Assembly (NCBI GenBank): GCA_023228725.1 | Contig: JALOAQ010000118.1 | Span: 1-8,500 of the forward strand | Direction: 5' to 3' | DNA length: 8,500 bases | Source: Bacteroidales bacterium | Lineage (GTDB): Bacteria; Bacteroidota; Bacteroidia; Bacteroidales; ML635J-15 | Shown here: piece after piece, positions 1 to 6,707 of the stretch | Position numbering within the stretch: position 1 is the first letter of the stretch | Layout: every line of letters begins with the position of its first letter | Notes under the pieces: model-generated | What the model saw: the letters and a program-made list of their open reading frames with translations, nothing else | Database searches by the model: none | Told to the model about the DNA's origin: nothing | Translations under genes and position numbers: made by a program

Positions 1-609
1 GATGGTCAACATTACTTAGAAGATGTTGAAAAACTTTATTTGAAAATTTTAGAAACAGACGCAGACATGATTATCGGATCTAGAAAAGGGAGTAAATCGA
101 GTAGCTTATCAAGAGGTATTGGCAAAACTATAATAAGAACTGTTGCAAAAATGCTAATGAAAGTGCCTGTTTATGATATTAATTCAGGTATGAAAATTTA
201 CAATACAGAATTAGCAAAAAACTACTTATCTTTAACTCCCAACACAATGTCGTATAGCGATATTATTGCTTTAATATTTATTAACAACCAACATTTAGTG
301 ATAGAAGAACCAATTAAAATTAAAGAAAGATTAGCAGGAAAAAGTACTATTTCTATAGAAACAGCATTTCAAACCCTAATGGAAATTATAAATATAGTAA
401 TATTGTTTAATCCTTTAAAAATTTTTATACCACTCTCCATAATTTCTATAATTGCTTCATTAATTCATGGCATTCCTATACTTATTGCAGGCAGAGGACT
501 TTCAGTTGGTAGTTTACTAGGCTTAGTAGCCGGAATATTATTCTTTTTACTTGGACTAATAGCTGAACAATTATCATGGCTTAGAAAAAGTTCTGCCAAA
601 AACTTATAA
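1..609 (+). CDS. Family 2 glycosyltransferase, polyprenyl-phosphate sugar synthase (DPM1/GtrB-like), 5'-truncated
   Basis: The reading frame is open from base 1, so the gene starts before the window and 202 codons plus TAA remain. The TTG at 40 is an internal leucine codon, not a start. The first visible residues are DGQH, the metal- and sugar-binding DxQH/DxDxQ-type motif of GT-A family 2 enzymes. Further on come IIGSRK, then DINSGMKIYN (a DxxSGxr-type motif) and KERLAGKST, all typical of dolichyl/undecaprenyl-phosphate sugar synthases. Two hydrophobic helices near bases 415-486 and 499-567 form a C-terminal membrane anchor as in GtrB-like members. By family knowledge it would load a sugar from a nucleotide donor onto a polyprenyl phosphate at the cytoplasmic face. 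The sugar cannot be told from sequence. It converges on the TMTC-like gene with a 32-base gap. A role in lipopolysaccharide or capsule decoration is an equally good alternative. Confidence 0.85.
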   Translation, partial: DGQHYLEDVEKLYLKILETDADMIIGSRKGSKSSSLSRGIGKTIIRTVAKMLMKVPVYDINSGMKIYNTELAKNYLSLTPNTMSYSDIIALIFINNQHLVIEEPIKIKERLAGKSTISIETAFQTLMEIINIVILFNPLKIFIPLSIISIIASLIHGIPILIAGRGLSVGSLLGLVAGILFFLLGLIAEQLSWLRKSSAKNL

Positions 610-653
610 TAAAAAATCAAATTATATAAAAAAACGAATTATTATTTTTTATT
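608..653. repeat. A/T-only inverted repeat spanning both stop codons of convergent genes
   Basis: Bases 608-617 (aataaaaaat) are the exact reverse complement of 644-653 (attttttatt), separated by 26 bases. The arms cover the ends of the glycosyltransferase and TMTC-like genes. A 10-bp all-A/T stem with a long loop is weak, but it is the only structure between these genes that could act as a two-way terminator. Confidence 0.35.
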
Positions 654-2693
654 TTCAAATGCAAGCTTAAGGTTATTATTTGCTAAAGTAAAATTAGCAT
701 CAATTTGCAAAGCTTTTTCACAAGCCTCAATAGCTTTATCCCACTCTCCTAAAGCATTATAGGCAGAACAAATATTATTATAAGCCAAAGCATAATCAGG
801 TTTTAGTTCTAAAGACTTATAACAGGCTTCAATACATTTATAAAACTCGCCAAGATTATAATATTCTAAACTCAAATTCAAATACTTTTCCGCACTTGGC
901 TCAAGGTTTGCAGTTTGTTCAGCTAATTGAAGTTTTGTTAAACTTTGAGAATAATCAAAATTTTTATAAACTAAAGAATATTCATCACCCGGATAAATAT
1001 CTAATGTTTTATTTACTAAAATTAACAATTCATCTATCTTATTCAACTCAAAATAAATATCATATAAAAGATGATTGTTTTGCAAATAATACGGGCTTAA
1101 TTTCCTAGTTTTCTCCGCTTCTAACAATGCCTCTTGAAATCTATTGTTTTCAAATAAAAATTTAGAATAATAATAATGAGAAACATATATATCCTCTCCA
1201 TAATTAATTCCATTTACAAAATACTCTTCCGCAATTTGTTTATTTCCCATAGCATTATGCAAAACGCCTAAATTAGTATGCAAATAAGAATAATACGGAG
1301 TATAAATCAAAGCTCTGTTAAAATAATCTAAAGCTGTTTCATAATTAGCTTTTCTCATTTGCGTTAGACCATAATTCATTAGTCCACGCCCATTTTTCGG
1401 ACTTTTAATTGTAACATCATACCATAAACTTTCATCAGAACTCCAAACTTTATTACGTTGACGTACTCCATAAGCATTAGCACTAAATACAGAAACTGTA
1501 AAAACAAGAATAAACATTTTTAAAAATAAAGAATTAAAGATTTTGGCTTCATATTTCATAAAAACATATCTAATTGCAGAAATAACAGCAAGACACAAGC
1601 CTACAAAAGGAAAAAACATTCTATGATCGTTAGTAACTTCAGATAATGGAATAATACTTGAAGTTGGCAATAATGAAAGTAAAAACCAAGATAAGCCAAA
1701 CGAAATTGCTCTTGTTTGTTTATTTCTAAAAGTTTTAAAAATACAGATTATCAAAAAAACAATAAAAACATAACCAATTATAGCTCTTTCATCAAAAAAA
1801 TTAGTAAAAACTTGCCAATCGGTGTCGGCAGATAAATTTAGTGGCAAGAAAAAAGCAATAAAATATCTTAAATAAACCCAAGGCTGAGTAATTAAATAAT
1901 GATAAACAGAATTCCCACCTGGGGTAAAACTTTCTGTTTGCATTTTTATGCTTAAATAAGCTAAACTCAAACATACAATCAAAGATGGCAAAATTTTTAT
2001 AAAAGACTTTTTTAATGCAGTAAATATGTTTTTACTAAAAATTTTACTCTCATTTTTCATTTCTTCAAAAAATAATATATATACAAAAAGTAGTGGAGCA
2101 AACATTACAGCCTGTTCTTTACAAAGCATTCCTAAAATTATTGGGATAAGAAAAATTTGAAACTTCCGAATTTTTGGAAAATATAAATAAATAAAAAAAC
2201 CAAAAATTACAAAAAAAGTAGAATACGAATCTGAACGAGAACTAATATAATTAATAGTTTCTGCGTTGGCGCTATGTAAGCCATAAAATAAACTTGTAAA
2301 AAAAGCAAAATAAATATTCAATTTATGATACCCTTTGTTATCAAGGATTTTTTTTACTACATAAAACATTAAAACTAATTGTAGTAAAAACATTAAAAAC
2401 ATGCTTAAATGAAAATAAAAAGGATTTAAACCTTTTGCTAAATGATAGTCTATCGCAAAAGACAAACTCACTAAGGGTCTATAAGTTTGATTATTAGGAT
2501 TTGAACTAAATGTGTTTGCATCTTTAAAAAACAACTTGTAATTAGAAATGTTTTTAATGTAAATATTATTTTCAATTGTATGAACATCATCGAATGCGAA
2601 GGGATTATTAAAATGGTTTGAATAAATAATACTTACTAATCCAAGGATTACTAAAACTAATAAAACATTTATAAATTTTGAATTTGTTTTCAT
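642..2693 (-). CDS. TMTC-like membrane glycosyltransferase (GT-C fold) with C-terminal TPR repeats
   Basis: This 683-residue protein has about 11-12 predicted membrane helices in residues 9-405, then a soluble TPR domain from about 433 to 683. The first periplasmic loop carries FAFDDVHTIENN (D35, D36), the acidic pair expected in GT-C transferases. Further matches to the TMTC/DUF1736 pattern are YRPLVSLSFAIDYHL (71-85), HSANAETINYISSRSD (140-155) and DHRMFFPFVGLCL (356-368). At least five or six TPR units are readable; the last two (about 601-668) are the cleanest. Eukaryotic TMTC1-4 are O-mannosyltransferases for cadherins that use dolichyl-phosphate mannose. By analogy this protein would transfer a sugar from a polyprenyl phosphate to a periplasmic protein substrate, with the TPRs binding the acceptor; this is inference. 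The ATG at 2693 places the first helix directly at the N-terminus. Upstream, tattttcg (2722-2729) resembles a -7 box, but the nearest TTG is only 16 bases further up, so the promoter is unsure. The gene lies downstream of the mscL terminator and is probably monocistronic. Confidence 0.82.
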   Translation of the reverse strand: MKTNSKFINVLLVLVILGLVSIIYSNHFNNPFAFDDVHTIENNIYIKNISNYKLFFKDANTFSSNPNNQTYRPLVSLSFAIDYHLAKGLNPFYFHLSMFLMFLLQLVLMFYVVKKILDNKGYHKLNIYFAFFTSLFYGLHSANAETINYISSRSDSYSTFFVIFGFFIYLYFPKIRKFQIFLIPIILGMLCKEQAVMFAPLLFVYILFFEEMKNESKIFSKNIFTALKKSFIKILPSLIVCLSLAYLSIKMQTESFTPGGNSVYHYLITQPWVYLRYFIAFFLPLNLSADTDWQVFTNFFDERAIIGYVFIVFLIICIFKTFRNKQTRAISFGLSWFLLSLLPTSSIIPLSEVTNDHRMFFPFVGLCLAVISAIRYVFMKYEAKIFNSLFLKMFILVFTVSVFSANAYGVRQRNKVWSSDESLWYDVTIKSPKNGRGLMNYGLTQMRKANYETALDYFNRALIYTPYYSYLHTNLGVLHNAMGNKQIAEEYFVNGINYGEDIYVSHYYYSKFLFENNRFQEALLEAEKTRKLSPYYLQNNHLLYDIYFELNKIDELLILVNKTLDIYPGDEYSLVYKNFDYSQSLTKLQLAEQTANLEPSAEKYLNLSLEYYNLGEFYKCIEACYKSLELKPDYALAYNNICSAYNALGEWDKAIEACEKALQIDANFTLANNNLKLAFENKK

Positions 2694-2744
2694 AATCTGG
2701 TTTGCAATAATTTTTCTTTTGCGAAAATAATATAAAAAATCTTT

Positions 2745-2774
2745 GCAACAAAAAAAAGAGGCTTTTGCCTCTTT
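2745..2774 (-). terminator. Rho-independent terminator after mscL
   Basis: On the minus strand an 8-bp perfect stem (bases 2774-2767 pairing with 2762-2755, loop 2766-2763) starts three bases after the mscL stop codon. A run of seven to eight T follows. It ends the DUF3078-mscL unit and isolates the TMTC-like gene. Confidence 0.9.
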
Positions 2775-2776
2775 AA

Positions 2777-3181
2777 TTATTTTTTGTCTTTCAACAAATC
2801 TCTAATTTCTGTAAGAAGTATTTCTTCACTTGTTGGTTCTGGAGTTGGTTCTGGTTCAGGAGCCGCCTCTTCTTTCTTTTTAAAACTATTAATACCTTTA
2901 ATAACCATAAAAATTGCAAAAGCAATAATTAAAAAGTCAATAGCAACTTGAACGAAAGCACCATAATTTAGAGTAACAGCAGGATCTTCACCAACAGCAC
3001 TTTTTAATACTATGCTCAAATCTGTAAAATTTACACCACCAATAAGTAAACCTAGAGGAGGCATAATAACATCAGCAACTAATGAAGCTACAACTTTACC
3101 AAAGGCAGCACCTATGATTATACCAATGGCCATGTCAATAAGGTTTCCCTTAAGAGCAAATTCTTTAAATTCTTTTAACAT
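2777..3181 (-). CDS. mscL: Large-conductance mechanosensitive channel MscL
   Basis: MscL forms a homopentameric inner-membrane pore that opens under high membrane tension and releases solutes during hypo-osmotic shock. The 134-residue protein matches the family throughout: the N-terminal amphipathic helix MLKEFKEFALKGN, TM1 at about 14-44 with IIIGAAFGKVV and the VADVIMPPLGLLIGG signature (35-49), a periplasmic loop at 50-72, and TM2 at about 73-97 ending in a basic KKK. The C-terminal helix SEEILLTEIRDLLKDKK (118-134) is the cytoplasmic bundle and is nearly identical to the E. coli version. G20 corresponds to the gating glycine G22 of E. coli. The linker at 104-117 is rich in Pro and Glu. 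The ATG at 3181 aligns with the family N-terminus. The gene follows the DUF3078 gene by 17 A/T-rich bases without a Shine-Dalgarno site, so they are probably co-transcribed. Confidence 0.97.
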   Translation of the reverse strand: MLKEFKEFALKGNLIDMAIGIIIGAAFGKVVASLVADVIMPPLGLLIGGVNFTDLSIVLKSAVGEDPAVTLNYGAFVQVAIDFLIIAFAIFMVIKGINSFKKKEEAAPEPEPTPEPTSEEILLTEIRDLLKDKK

Positions 3182-3198
3182 AATTGTATTTTTTAAGA

Positions 3199-4092
3199 TT
3201 AAAATTTATAAGTAAGTCCAAGTCCAATCATTTGTTTAATTTGGAGTTTTGGGCTAAAATGGTCTATTCCATCAGCGTCAACCCAATTGATATTAATATC
3301 ATCATCATAAATCATTGTATAATGAATACTTGCACTAAACCAATTATTTATTTTCAACATCAAAAGATTTTCCCAGTTAACGTCAACGTTTTTTGCTTTT
3401 TCCAAATAATTAGAGAATAAATCTAGTTTGGTTGAATAAGTCATATTTTTAAGAAAATCAACTTTGTATTGAGCTTTTAAATATCCCCCAAATTCAGGTC
3501 TGAACATCTTACCAGGATCAACACCAAAAGCTCCTAAATTTGATAAATATTCATCAGTAACAAAAGTCATTTTACCAGTTAATGGCGAAATAAACAATGA
3601 AAAATTATCGCTAGGTTTATAATCCATACCTAAAGATACATTTAGATATGCAGGTGCAAAAAAGTCTGATATTTTATTAGCATCTGTAGGTTCTTTAAAC
3701 CCATGATCAAATTGAGTTTTAAAACCAACCAAAGCTGCATAATACCAATGCTCAAAAGCAAACTGTCCATATTTTGATGAAAAATCAATTTTATCGTCAG
3801 TTTTATAAATTAATTGGTTCTCTCCTATTCCTTGAAATAATTTACCATAACCTAAATCCAATGTATTATCCCAAGTCATACGATTCTTTTTAAAGTTGGC
3901 AAATAAATTTACAAATGAGTTTGCTGCAACAGAGTTTTGACCTCCTGCTGACCAATTGGTAAAAGAAACTTGAGAAGCGTTTAGAGACATCATACCTCCG
4001 CTTTTCCATTTACCTTTTTCTGATTCATCTTGCGAAAACATGCTAAGATAAGAAAAACTTAAAATCAGAATTAAAATTAGAGTTTTTTTCAT
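3199..4092 (-). CDS. DUF3078 family protein, secreted, probable outer-membrane beta-barrel
   Basis: The 297-residue protein begins with a clear Sec signal peptide: MKK, a hydrophobic stretch at about 4-18, and probable cleavage near 20-21 (MFSQ). The mature start shows NASQVSFTNWSAGGQNSVA (38-56), the hallmark Q-x-x-F-x-N-W-x-x-GG-x-N-S pattern of DUF3078 in Bacteroidota. The rest alternates short hydrophobic and polar stretches with many aromatic residues and ends in TYKF. A C-terminal phenylalanine and this pattern suggest a beta-barrel or outer-membrane-associated fold. No enzyme motif is visible, and the function of the family is not known to me. The ATG at 4092 gives the signal peptide, which supports the start. 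The gene leads a two-gene unit with mscL. Upstream lie short A/T-rich direct repeats, and candidate promoter boxes there are ambiguous. Confidence 0.85.
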   Translation of the reverse strand: MKKTLILILILSFSYLSMFSQDESEKGKWKSGGMMSLNASQVSFTNWSAGGQNSVAANSFVNLFANFKKNRMTWDNTLDLGYGKLFQGIGENQLIYKTDDKIDFSSKYGQFAFEHWYYAALVGFKTQFDHGFKEPTDANKISDFFAPAYLNVSLGMDYKPSDNFSLFISPLTGKMTFVTDEYLSNLGAFGVDPGKMFRPEFGGYLKAQYKVDFLKNMTYSTKLDLFSNYLEKAKNVDVNWENLLMLKINNWFSASIHYTMIYDDDININWVDADGIDHFSPKLQIKQMIGLGLTYKF

Positions 4093-4103
4093 AATTAAAA
4101 CAT

Positions 4104-4147
4104 TTACATTAATACTATTAATTTTATTTAAATTACATTAATTTTAT
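4104..4147. repeat. Paired short direct repeats in the DUF3078 upstream region
   Basis: TTACATTAAT occurs at 4104-4113 and 4133-4142 (29 bases apart). An overlapping ATTAATTTTAT occurs at 4117-4127 and 4137-4147 (20 bases apart, about two helical turns). They sit 12-55 bases upstream of the DUF3078 start. They could be operator half-sites, but in DNA this A/T-rich chance is a serious alternative. Confidence 0.35.
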
Positions 4148-4190
4148 ATAAAACAACAATCATAACAAAGTAAGATTAAAAAAGTTTAGC

Positions 4191-4219
4191 AAAAAAAAAA
4201 CAGAATTATTTAACTCTGT
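4191..4219 (-). terminator. Rho-independent terminator after tRNA-Leu
   Basis: On the minus strand, ACAGA (4219-4215) pairs with TCTGT (4204-4200), extended inward by three A/T pairs after one mismatch. A run of nine T (4199-4191) follows. It lies 7 bases past the tRNA-Leu 3' end and closes the tRNA unit. Confidence 0.8.
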
Positions 4220-4226
4220 CTTTTTG

Positions 4227-4312
4227 TACCCGGAGCCGGAATCGAACCGGCACGATTTTTAAAAATCACTGGATTTTAAGTCCAGCGCGTCTACCTATTC
4301 CGCCATCCGGGC
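4227..4312 (-). tRNA. tRNA-Leu (anticodon UAA)
   Basis: The 86-nt gene folds as a class II tRNA. The acceptor stem GCCCGGA (4312-4306) pairs with TCCGGGT (4234-4228), with G-U at the first pair. The anticodon stem CTGGA/TCCAG encloses the loop CTTAAAA, giving anticodon UAA, which reads UUA. The long variable arm uses GATTTTTAAAAATC, and the T-loop region is GGTTCGATTCC. The discriminator base is A. The 3' CCA is not encoded and must be added afterwards. In this A/T-rich genome UUA is expected to be a very common leucine codon. Confidence 0.97.
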
Positions 4313-4337
4313 ACTCAATATTGCCCTTATAAAAAAG

Positions 4338-4410
<73 letters not shown>

Positions 4411-4421
4411 AAATTGCGTTG

Positions 4422-4454
4422 CAAAGATAAAACAAAATTTTCCTTTCTACCAAA
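4422..4454 (-). promoter_or_regulatory. Bacteroidota-type housekeeping promoter of the tRNA-Gly/tRNA-Leu unit
   Basis: On the minus strand TTTG (4454-4451) is followed after 21 bases by TATCTTTG (4429-4422), an exact match to the TAnnTTTG -7 box of Bacteroidota sigma factor. The predicted transcription start lies about 5-7 bases before the mature 5' end of tRNA-Gly at 4410. Confidence 0.7.
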
Positions 4455-4521
4455 TTTTTTAAAATATTTTTTTAGAAAAAAACGCATCTTAGTTTAAAAA
4501 TCTGAAAATCAACAAATTAAA

Positions 4522-4547
4522 ATAAAAAAAAGCCCTAAAAAGGGCTT
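4522..4547 (-). terminator. Rho-independent terminator after the flotillin gene
   Basis: On the minus strand the arm at 4547-4541 (AAGCCCT) pairs with 4536-4530 (AGGGCTT) around a 4-base loop, starting 5 bases after the flotillin stop. A T-rich tail (4529-4522) follows. It separates the nfeD-like/flotillin operon from the tRNA promoter. Bases 4455-4521 between them are A/T-rich and show nothing else recognisable. Confidence 0.9.
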
Positions 4548-4552
4548 AAAAA

Positions 4553-6040
4553 TTATTCGTTATTCTCTTCAACTGAATCAGGAGCTATAATTTCTTCTGA
4601 ATTTTCTGCTTTTGGTTTTCCTTTTAAATAATCCGGCAATTCCATTCCTGCCATTTTAAATAATTCTTCAAATGGTGGTACAGCGCCTAACATACCCGAC
4701 AAAAAGTTTGCAGTTGTAGGTTTTCCATTTTGCGAACCAGCTCCCATATTATCCCAAACTGTAATTTTATCAATTTTAAGATTTTTAATAGCCTCAACTT
4801 GATGTTTAACAATTTCAGGAAGTTTATCGGCAATCATTAACAGAACGGCATCACGTGAATTATCACCTGCTGCTTTAACAATTTTATCAAAACCTTCGGC
4901 TTGTTTACTTAAAATTTCATAAATACCCTTTCCTTCGGCTTGCATTTTTAACAAAATAGCGTCTGCCTCTCCTTTTGCAAGTCTTCGTGTTTGTTCTGCA
5001 ATAGCATCAGCGGCAATTTCAATTTTTTGTTTATCAATTTCGGTAGGTACAACAACATTAGCATATTGAGTTGCCTTATCTCTCAAAGCTCTATTCTCTT
5101 CGGCTATTTTTTCTGCGGAATAAGCGTCTTCTAAAGCTTTTGCACGCTTAACTTTTTCGGCCGTTATTGCTAAACGCTCTGCTTCGGCTTCTTGTTCACG
5201 TCTTAAAGCATCTGATTTTGCAATTGTAATTTTTGCCAAGTTTTCACCCTCAACAGCATTAGCGTCAGCTTCAGAAGTTTTTATACGCTCTTCGCGGTTT
5301 GCATTTGCTTCACCAATTTTAGCATAAGCAACTGCGTCTGCAACTTTTACTCTTTGCTCTTTTTCTGCTTCAGCCTGACCAATTTCTCCGTCTCTATTTT
5401 TTTCAGCCACTGATTTTTTTGCATCATTTATAGCTTTTGCTGCTGCTTCCTTTCCTAATGCAATAATATAACCAGATTCATCATTTAAGTCAGTAACGTT
5501 AACATTAATTAATTTTAAACCTATTTTTTTTAATTCGGCCTCAACATTTGACGAAACAGCTTCCAAAAACTTATCACGATTAGAATTAATTTCTTCTATA
5601 TCCATTGTTGCAACAACCAAACGAAGTTGACCAAATAATATATCTTCAGCCAATTTACTAATATCTGTTTGGGTTAATCCTAACAAACGTTCTGCCGCAT
5701 TTGTCATAACGCTATCTTCAGTACTAACCCCAACAGTAAAACGCGAAGGTACATCAACGCGGATATTTTGCTTTGATAAAGCACTTCTAAGATTTATTTC
5801 AATTGAAAATGGAGTTAGCTCCAAAAATTGATAATCTTGAATAACAGGCCAAATAAAAGCAGCTCCACCATGAATACATTTTGCAGTTCTATATTCTGAA
5901 TCACGTTTTCCAACCTTTCCATAAATAACTAAAATTCTATCAGAAGGACAACGTTTATACCTTCTTAAAAAGGTAACAATCATTATAAAAATAAAGAAAA
6001 CTGCAAAAGCAATTATTAAAATAAAATATTCTCCACCCAT
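4553..6040 (-). CDS. Flotillin-like SPFH-domain protein (FloT/YuaG type)
   Basis: Flotillins are membrane scaffold proteins that organise ordered lipid microdomains and help assemble membrane complexes. The 495-residue protein has one N-terminal membrane segment (about 5-25) followed by the basic RRYKRC. The SPFH/band 7 domain spans about 28-195, with CPSDRILVIYGKVG at its start. A long Ala/Glu/Lys-rich coiled coil (about 196-385) contains the repeated EA/AE pattern of flotillins. The C-terminus carries KIDKITVWDNMG (422-433) and LGAVPPFEELFKMAG (451-465), segments also seen in FloT-type proteins, and ends in an acidic tail. Length is close to that of Bacillus FloT (about 510). It is 35 bases downstream of the NfeD-like gene, the usual partner order (yuaF-yuaG). 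The ATG at 6040 has an A/T-rich leader without a Shine-Dalgarno site. A more distant SPFH family such as YqiK is possible but less likely. Confidence 0.93.
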   Translation of the reverse strand: MGGEYFILIIAFAVFFIFIMIVTFLRRYKRCPSDRILVIYGKVGKRDSEYRTAKCIHGGAAFIWPVIQDYQFLELTPFSIEINLRSALSKQNIRVDVPSRFTVGVSTEDSVMTNAAERLLGLTQTDISKLAEDILFGQLRLVVATMDIEEINSNRDKFLEAVSSNVEAELKKIGLKLINVNVTDLNDESGYIIALGKEAAAKAINDAKKSVAEKNRDGEIGQAEAEKEQRVKVADAVAYAKIGEANANREERIKTSEADANAVEGENLAKITIAKSDALRREQEAEAERLAITAEKVKRAKALEDAYSAEKIAEENRALRDKATQYANVVVPTEIDKQKIEIAADAIAEQTRRLAKGEADAILLKMQAEGKGIYEILSKQAEGFDKIVKAAGDNSRDAVLLMIADKLPEIVKHQVEAIKNLKIDKITVWDNMGAGSQNGKPTTANFLSGMLGAVPPFEELFKMAGMELPDYLKGKPKAENSEEIIAPDSVEENNE

Positions 6041-6075
6041 AATTATATAATTTATAAATTAAACAAAATATTTTT

Positions 6076-6660
6076 TCATACTTTTGTAACAAGCAAAACC
6101 TCACCTACTTCAACACCAACTACTTGCACTAAACTTCCTGTTTTTATTTCTTCATTTCCTTCAGTAACAGCGTCTAAAGTTTTTAAGCCTTGAATATCAA
6201 TTTGCACTTTTCCTCTACCGGATTTTAAAGCAGGAATTGTTAAATAAACACTTGCAGTTTTTCCAATAGAACTTTCAATTTTTGCATTGCCACTTTCTGT
6301 TAACTTGCCCATTAAATAAAATAAAGCAGCCATAATCAACATCATTAACAAACCACAAACTATGGCTATAAAAATTGTAATTCCGGGATTAAAACCCGAA
6401 TGAATACAAGCAATACCTGTCCAACCAAAAATAGTAAAAAAAGCAACGAAATTTTTCAAACTAATAAATTGAAAACCAATTCCTGCATCTACATCTATGT
6501 CGCTATCTAAGTCCATATCAGTATCCATTCCAATACCAAATAAAGTTAAAATCATTTGGATAATAAAAACAGCAGAAAACGGCAGAGCAAAAAACCAAAA
6601 TATTTTTTCCAAAATTTCCATTGATGCCCACCAAGTATTTATTGATAATAAAATATCCAT
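6076..6660 (-). CDS. NfeD-like membrane protein with OB-fold domain (YuaF type)
   Basis: The 194-residue protein has three predicted membrane helices (about 17-43, 66-88 and 92-116), then a soluble C-terminal domain (about 128-194). That domain has the GKTASVYLTIPALKSGRGKV and GSLVQVVGVEVGEVLLVTKV strand pattern of an NfeD-type OB fold. It lacks the large ClpP-like protease domain of long NfeD proteins, so it is a short form like Bacillus YuaF (about 174 residues). Between helices 1 and 2 lies a striking acidic stretch with Asp at every second position from 46 to 58. The next gene is flotillin, 35 bases downstream. Short NfeD proteins are known partners of flotillins in membrane microdomains, so an operon is likely. 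The ATG at 6660 is preceded by a good promoter candidate and an A-rich leader. The exact topology is inferred. Confidence 0.88.
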   Translation of the reverse strand: MDILLSINTWWASMEILEKIFWFFALPFSAVFIIQMILTLFGIGMDTDMDLDSDIDVDAGIGFQFISLKNFVAFFTIFGWTGIACIHSGFNPGITIFIAIVCGLLMMLIMAALFYLMGKLTESGNAKIESSIGKTASVYLTIPALKSGRGKVQIDIQGLKTLDAVTEGNEEIKTGSLVQVVGVEVGEVLLVTKV

Positions 6661-6675
6661 AATTTTATTTTTCTG

Positions 6676-6707
6676 TAAATTTAATCCTTTTTTATAAATG
6701 TAAACAA
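6676..6707 (-). promoter_or_regulatory. Candidate promoter of the nfeD-like/flotillin operon
   Basis: On the minus strand TTG (6707-6705) is followed after 21 bases by TAAATTTA (6683-6676), which differs from the Bacteroidota TAnnTTTG box only at the last base. Transcription would start about 10 bases before the ATG at 6660, giving a very short A-rich leader. The A/T-rich background makes chance matches likely. Confidence 0.4.

Noticed and set aside
40..609. TTG at 40 as the start of the left-most gene
   Set aside because: The frame is open to base 1 and encodes the DGQH motif just upstream, so the gene begins outside the window.
896..1108. Plus-strand 70-codon open frame
   Set aside because: It lies inside the TPR coding part of the TMTC-like gene on the other strand and has no recognisable domain.
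2722..2748. Promoter for the TMTC-like gene (TTG at 2748-2746, tattttcg at 2729-2722, minus strand)
   Set aside because: The 16-base gap is too short for the Bacteroidota pattern and the -7 box has a mismatch; kept only as a remark.
3012..3420. Two overlapping plus-strand open frames (3012-3215 and 3184-3420)
   Set aside because: They are antisense to mscL and the DUF3078 gene, both of which have strong family matches.
4128..4169. Promoter boxes for the DUF3078 gene on the minus strand
   Set aside because: Several competing weak pairs are possible (TTG with taatttaa at 18 bases, TTTG with taaaatta at 19 bases); none stands out in this A/T-rich stretch.
4455..4521. Possible small RNA or extra gene in the A/T-rich stretch between the flotillin terminator and the tRNA promoter
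   Set aside because: No open frame, stable hairpin or conserved motif is visible.
6497..6697. Plus-strand 66-codon open frame
   Set aside because: It is antisense to the nfeD-like gene and its composition is explained by that gene's Asp-rich loop and membrane helices.
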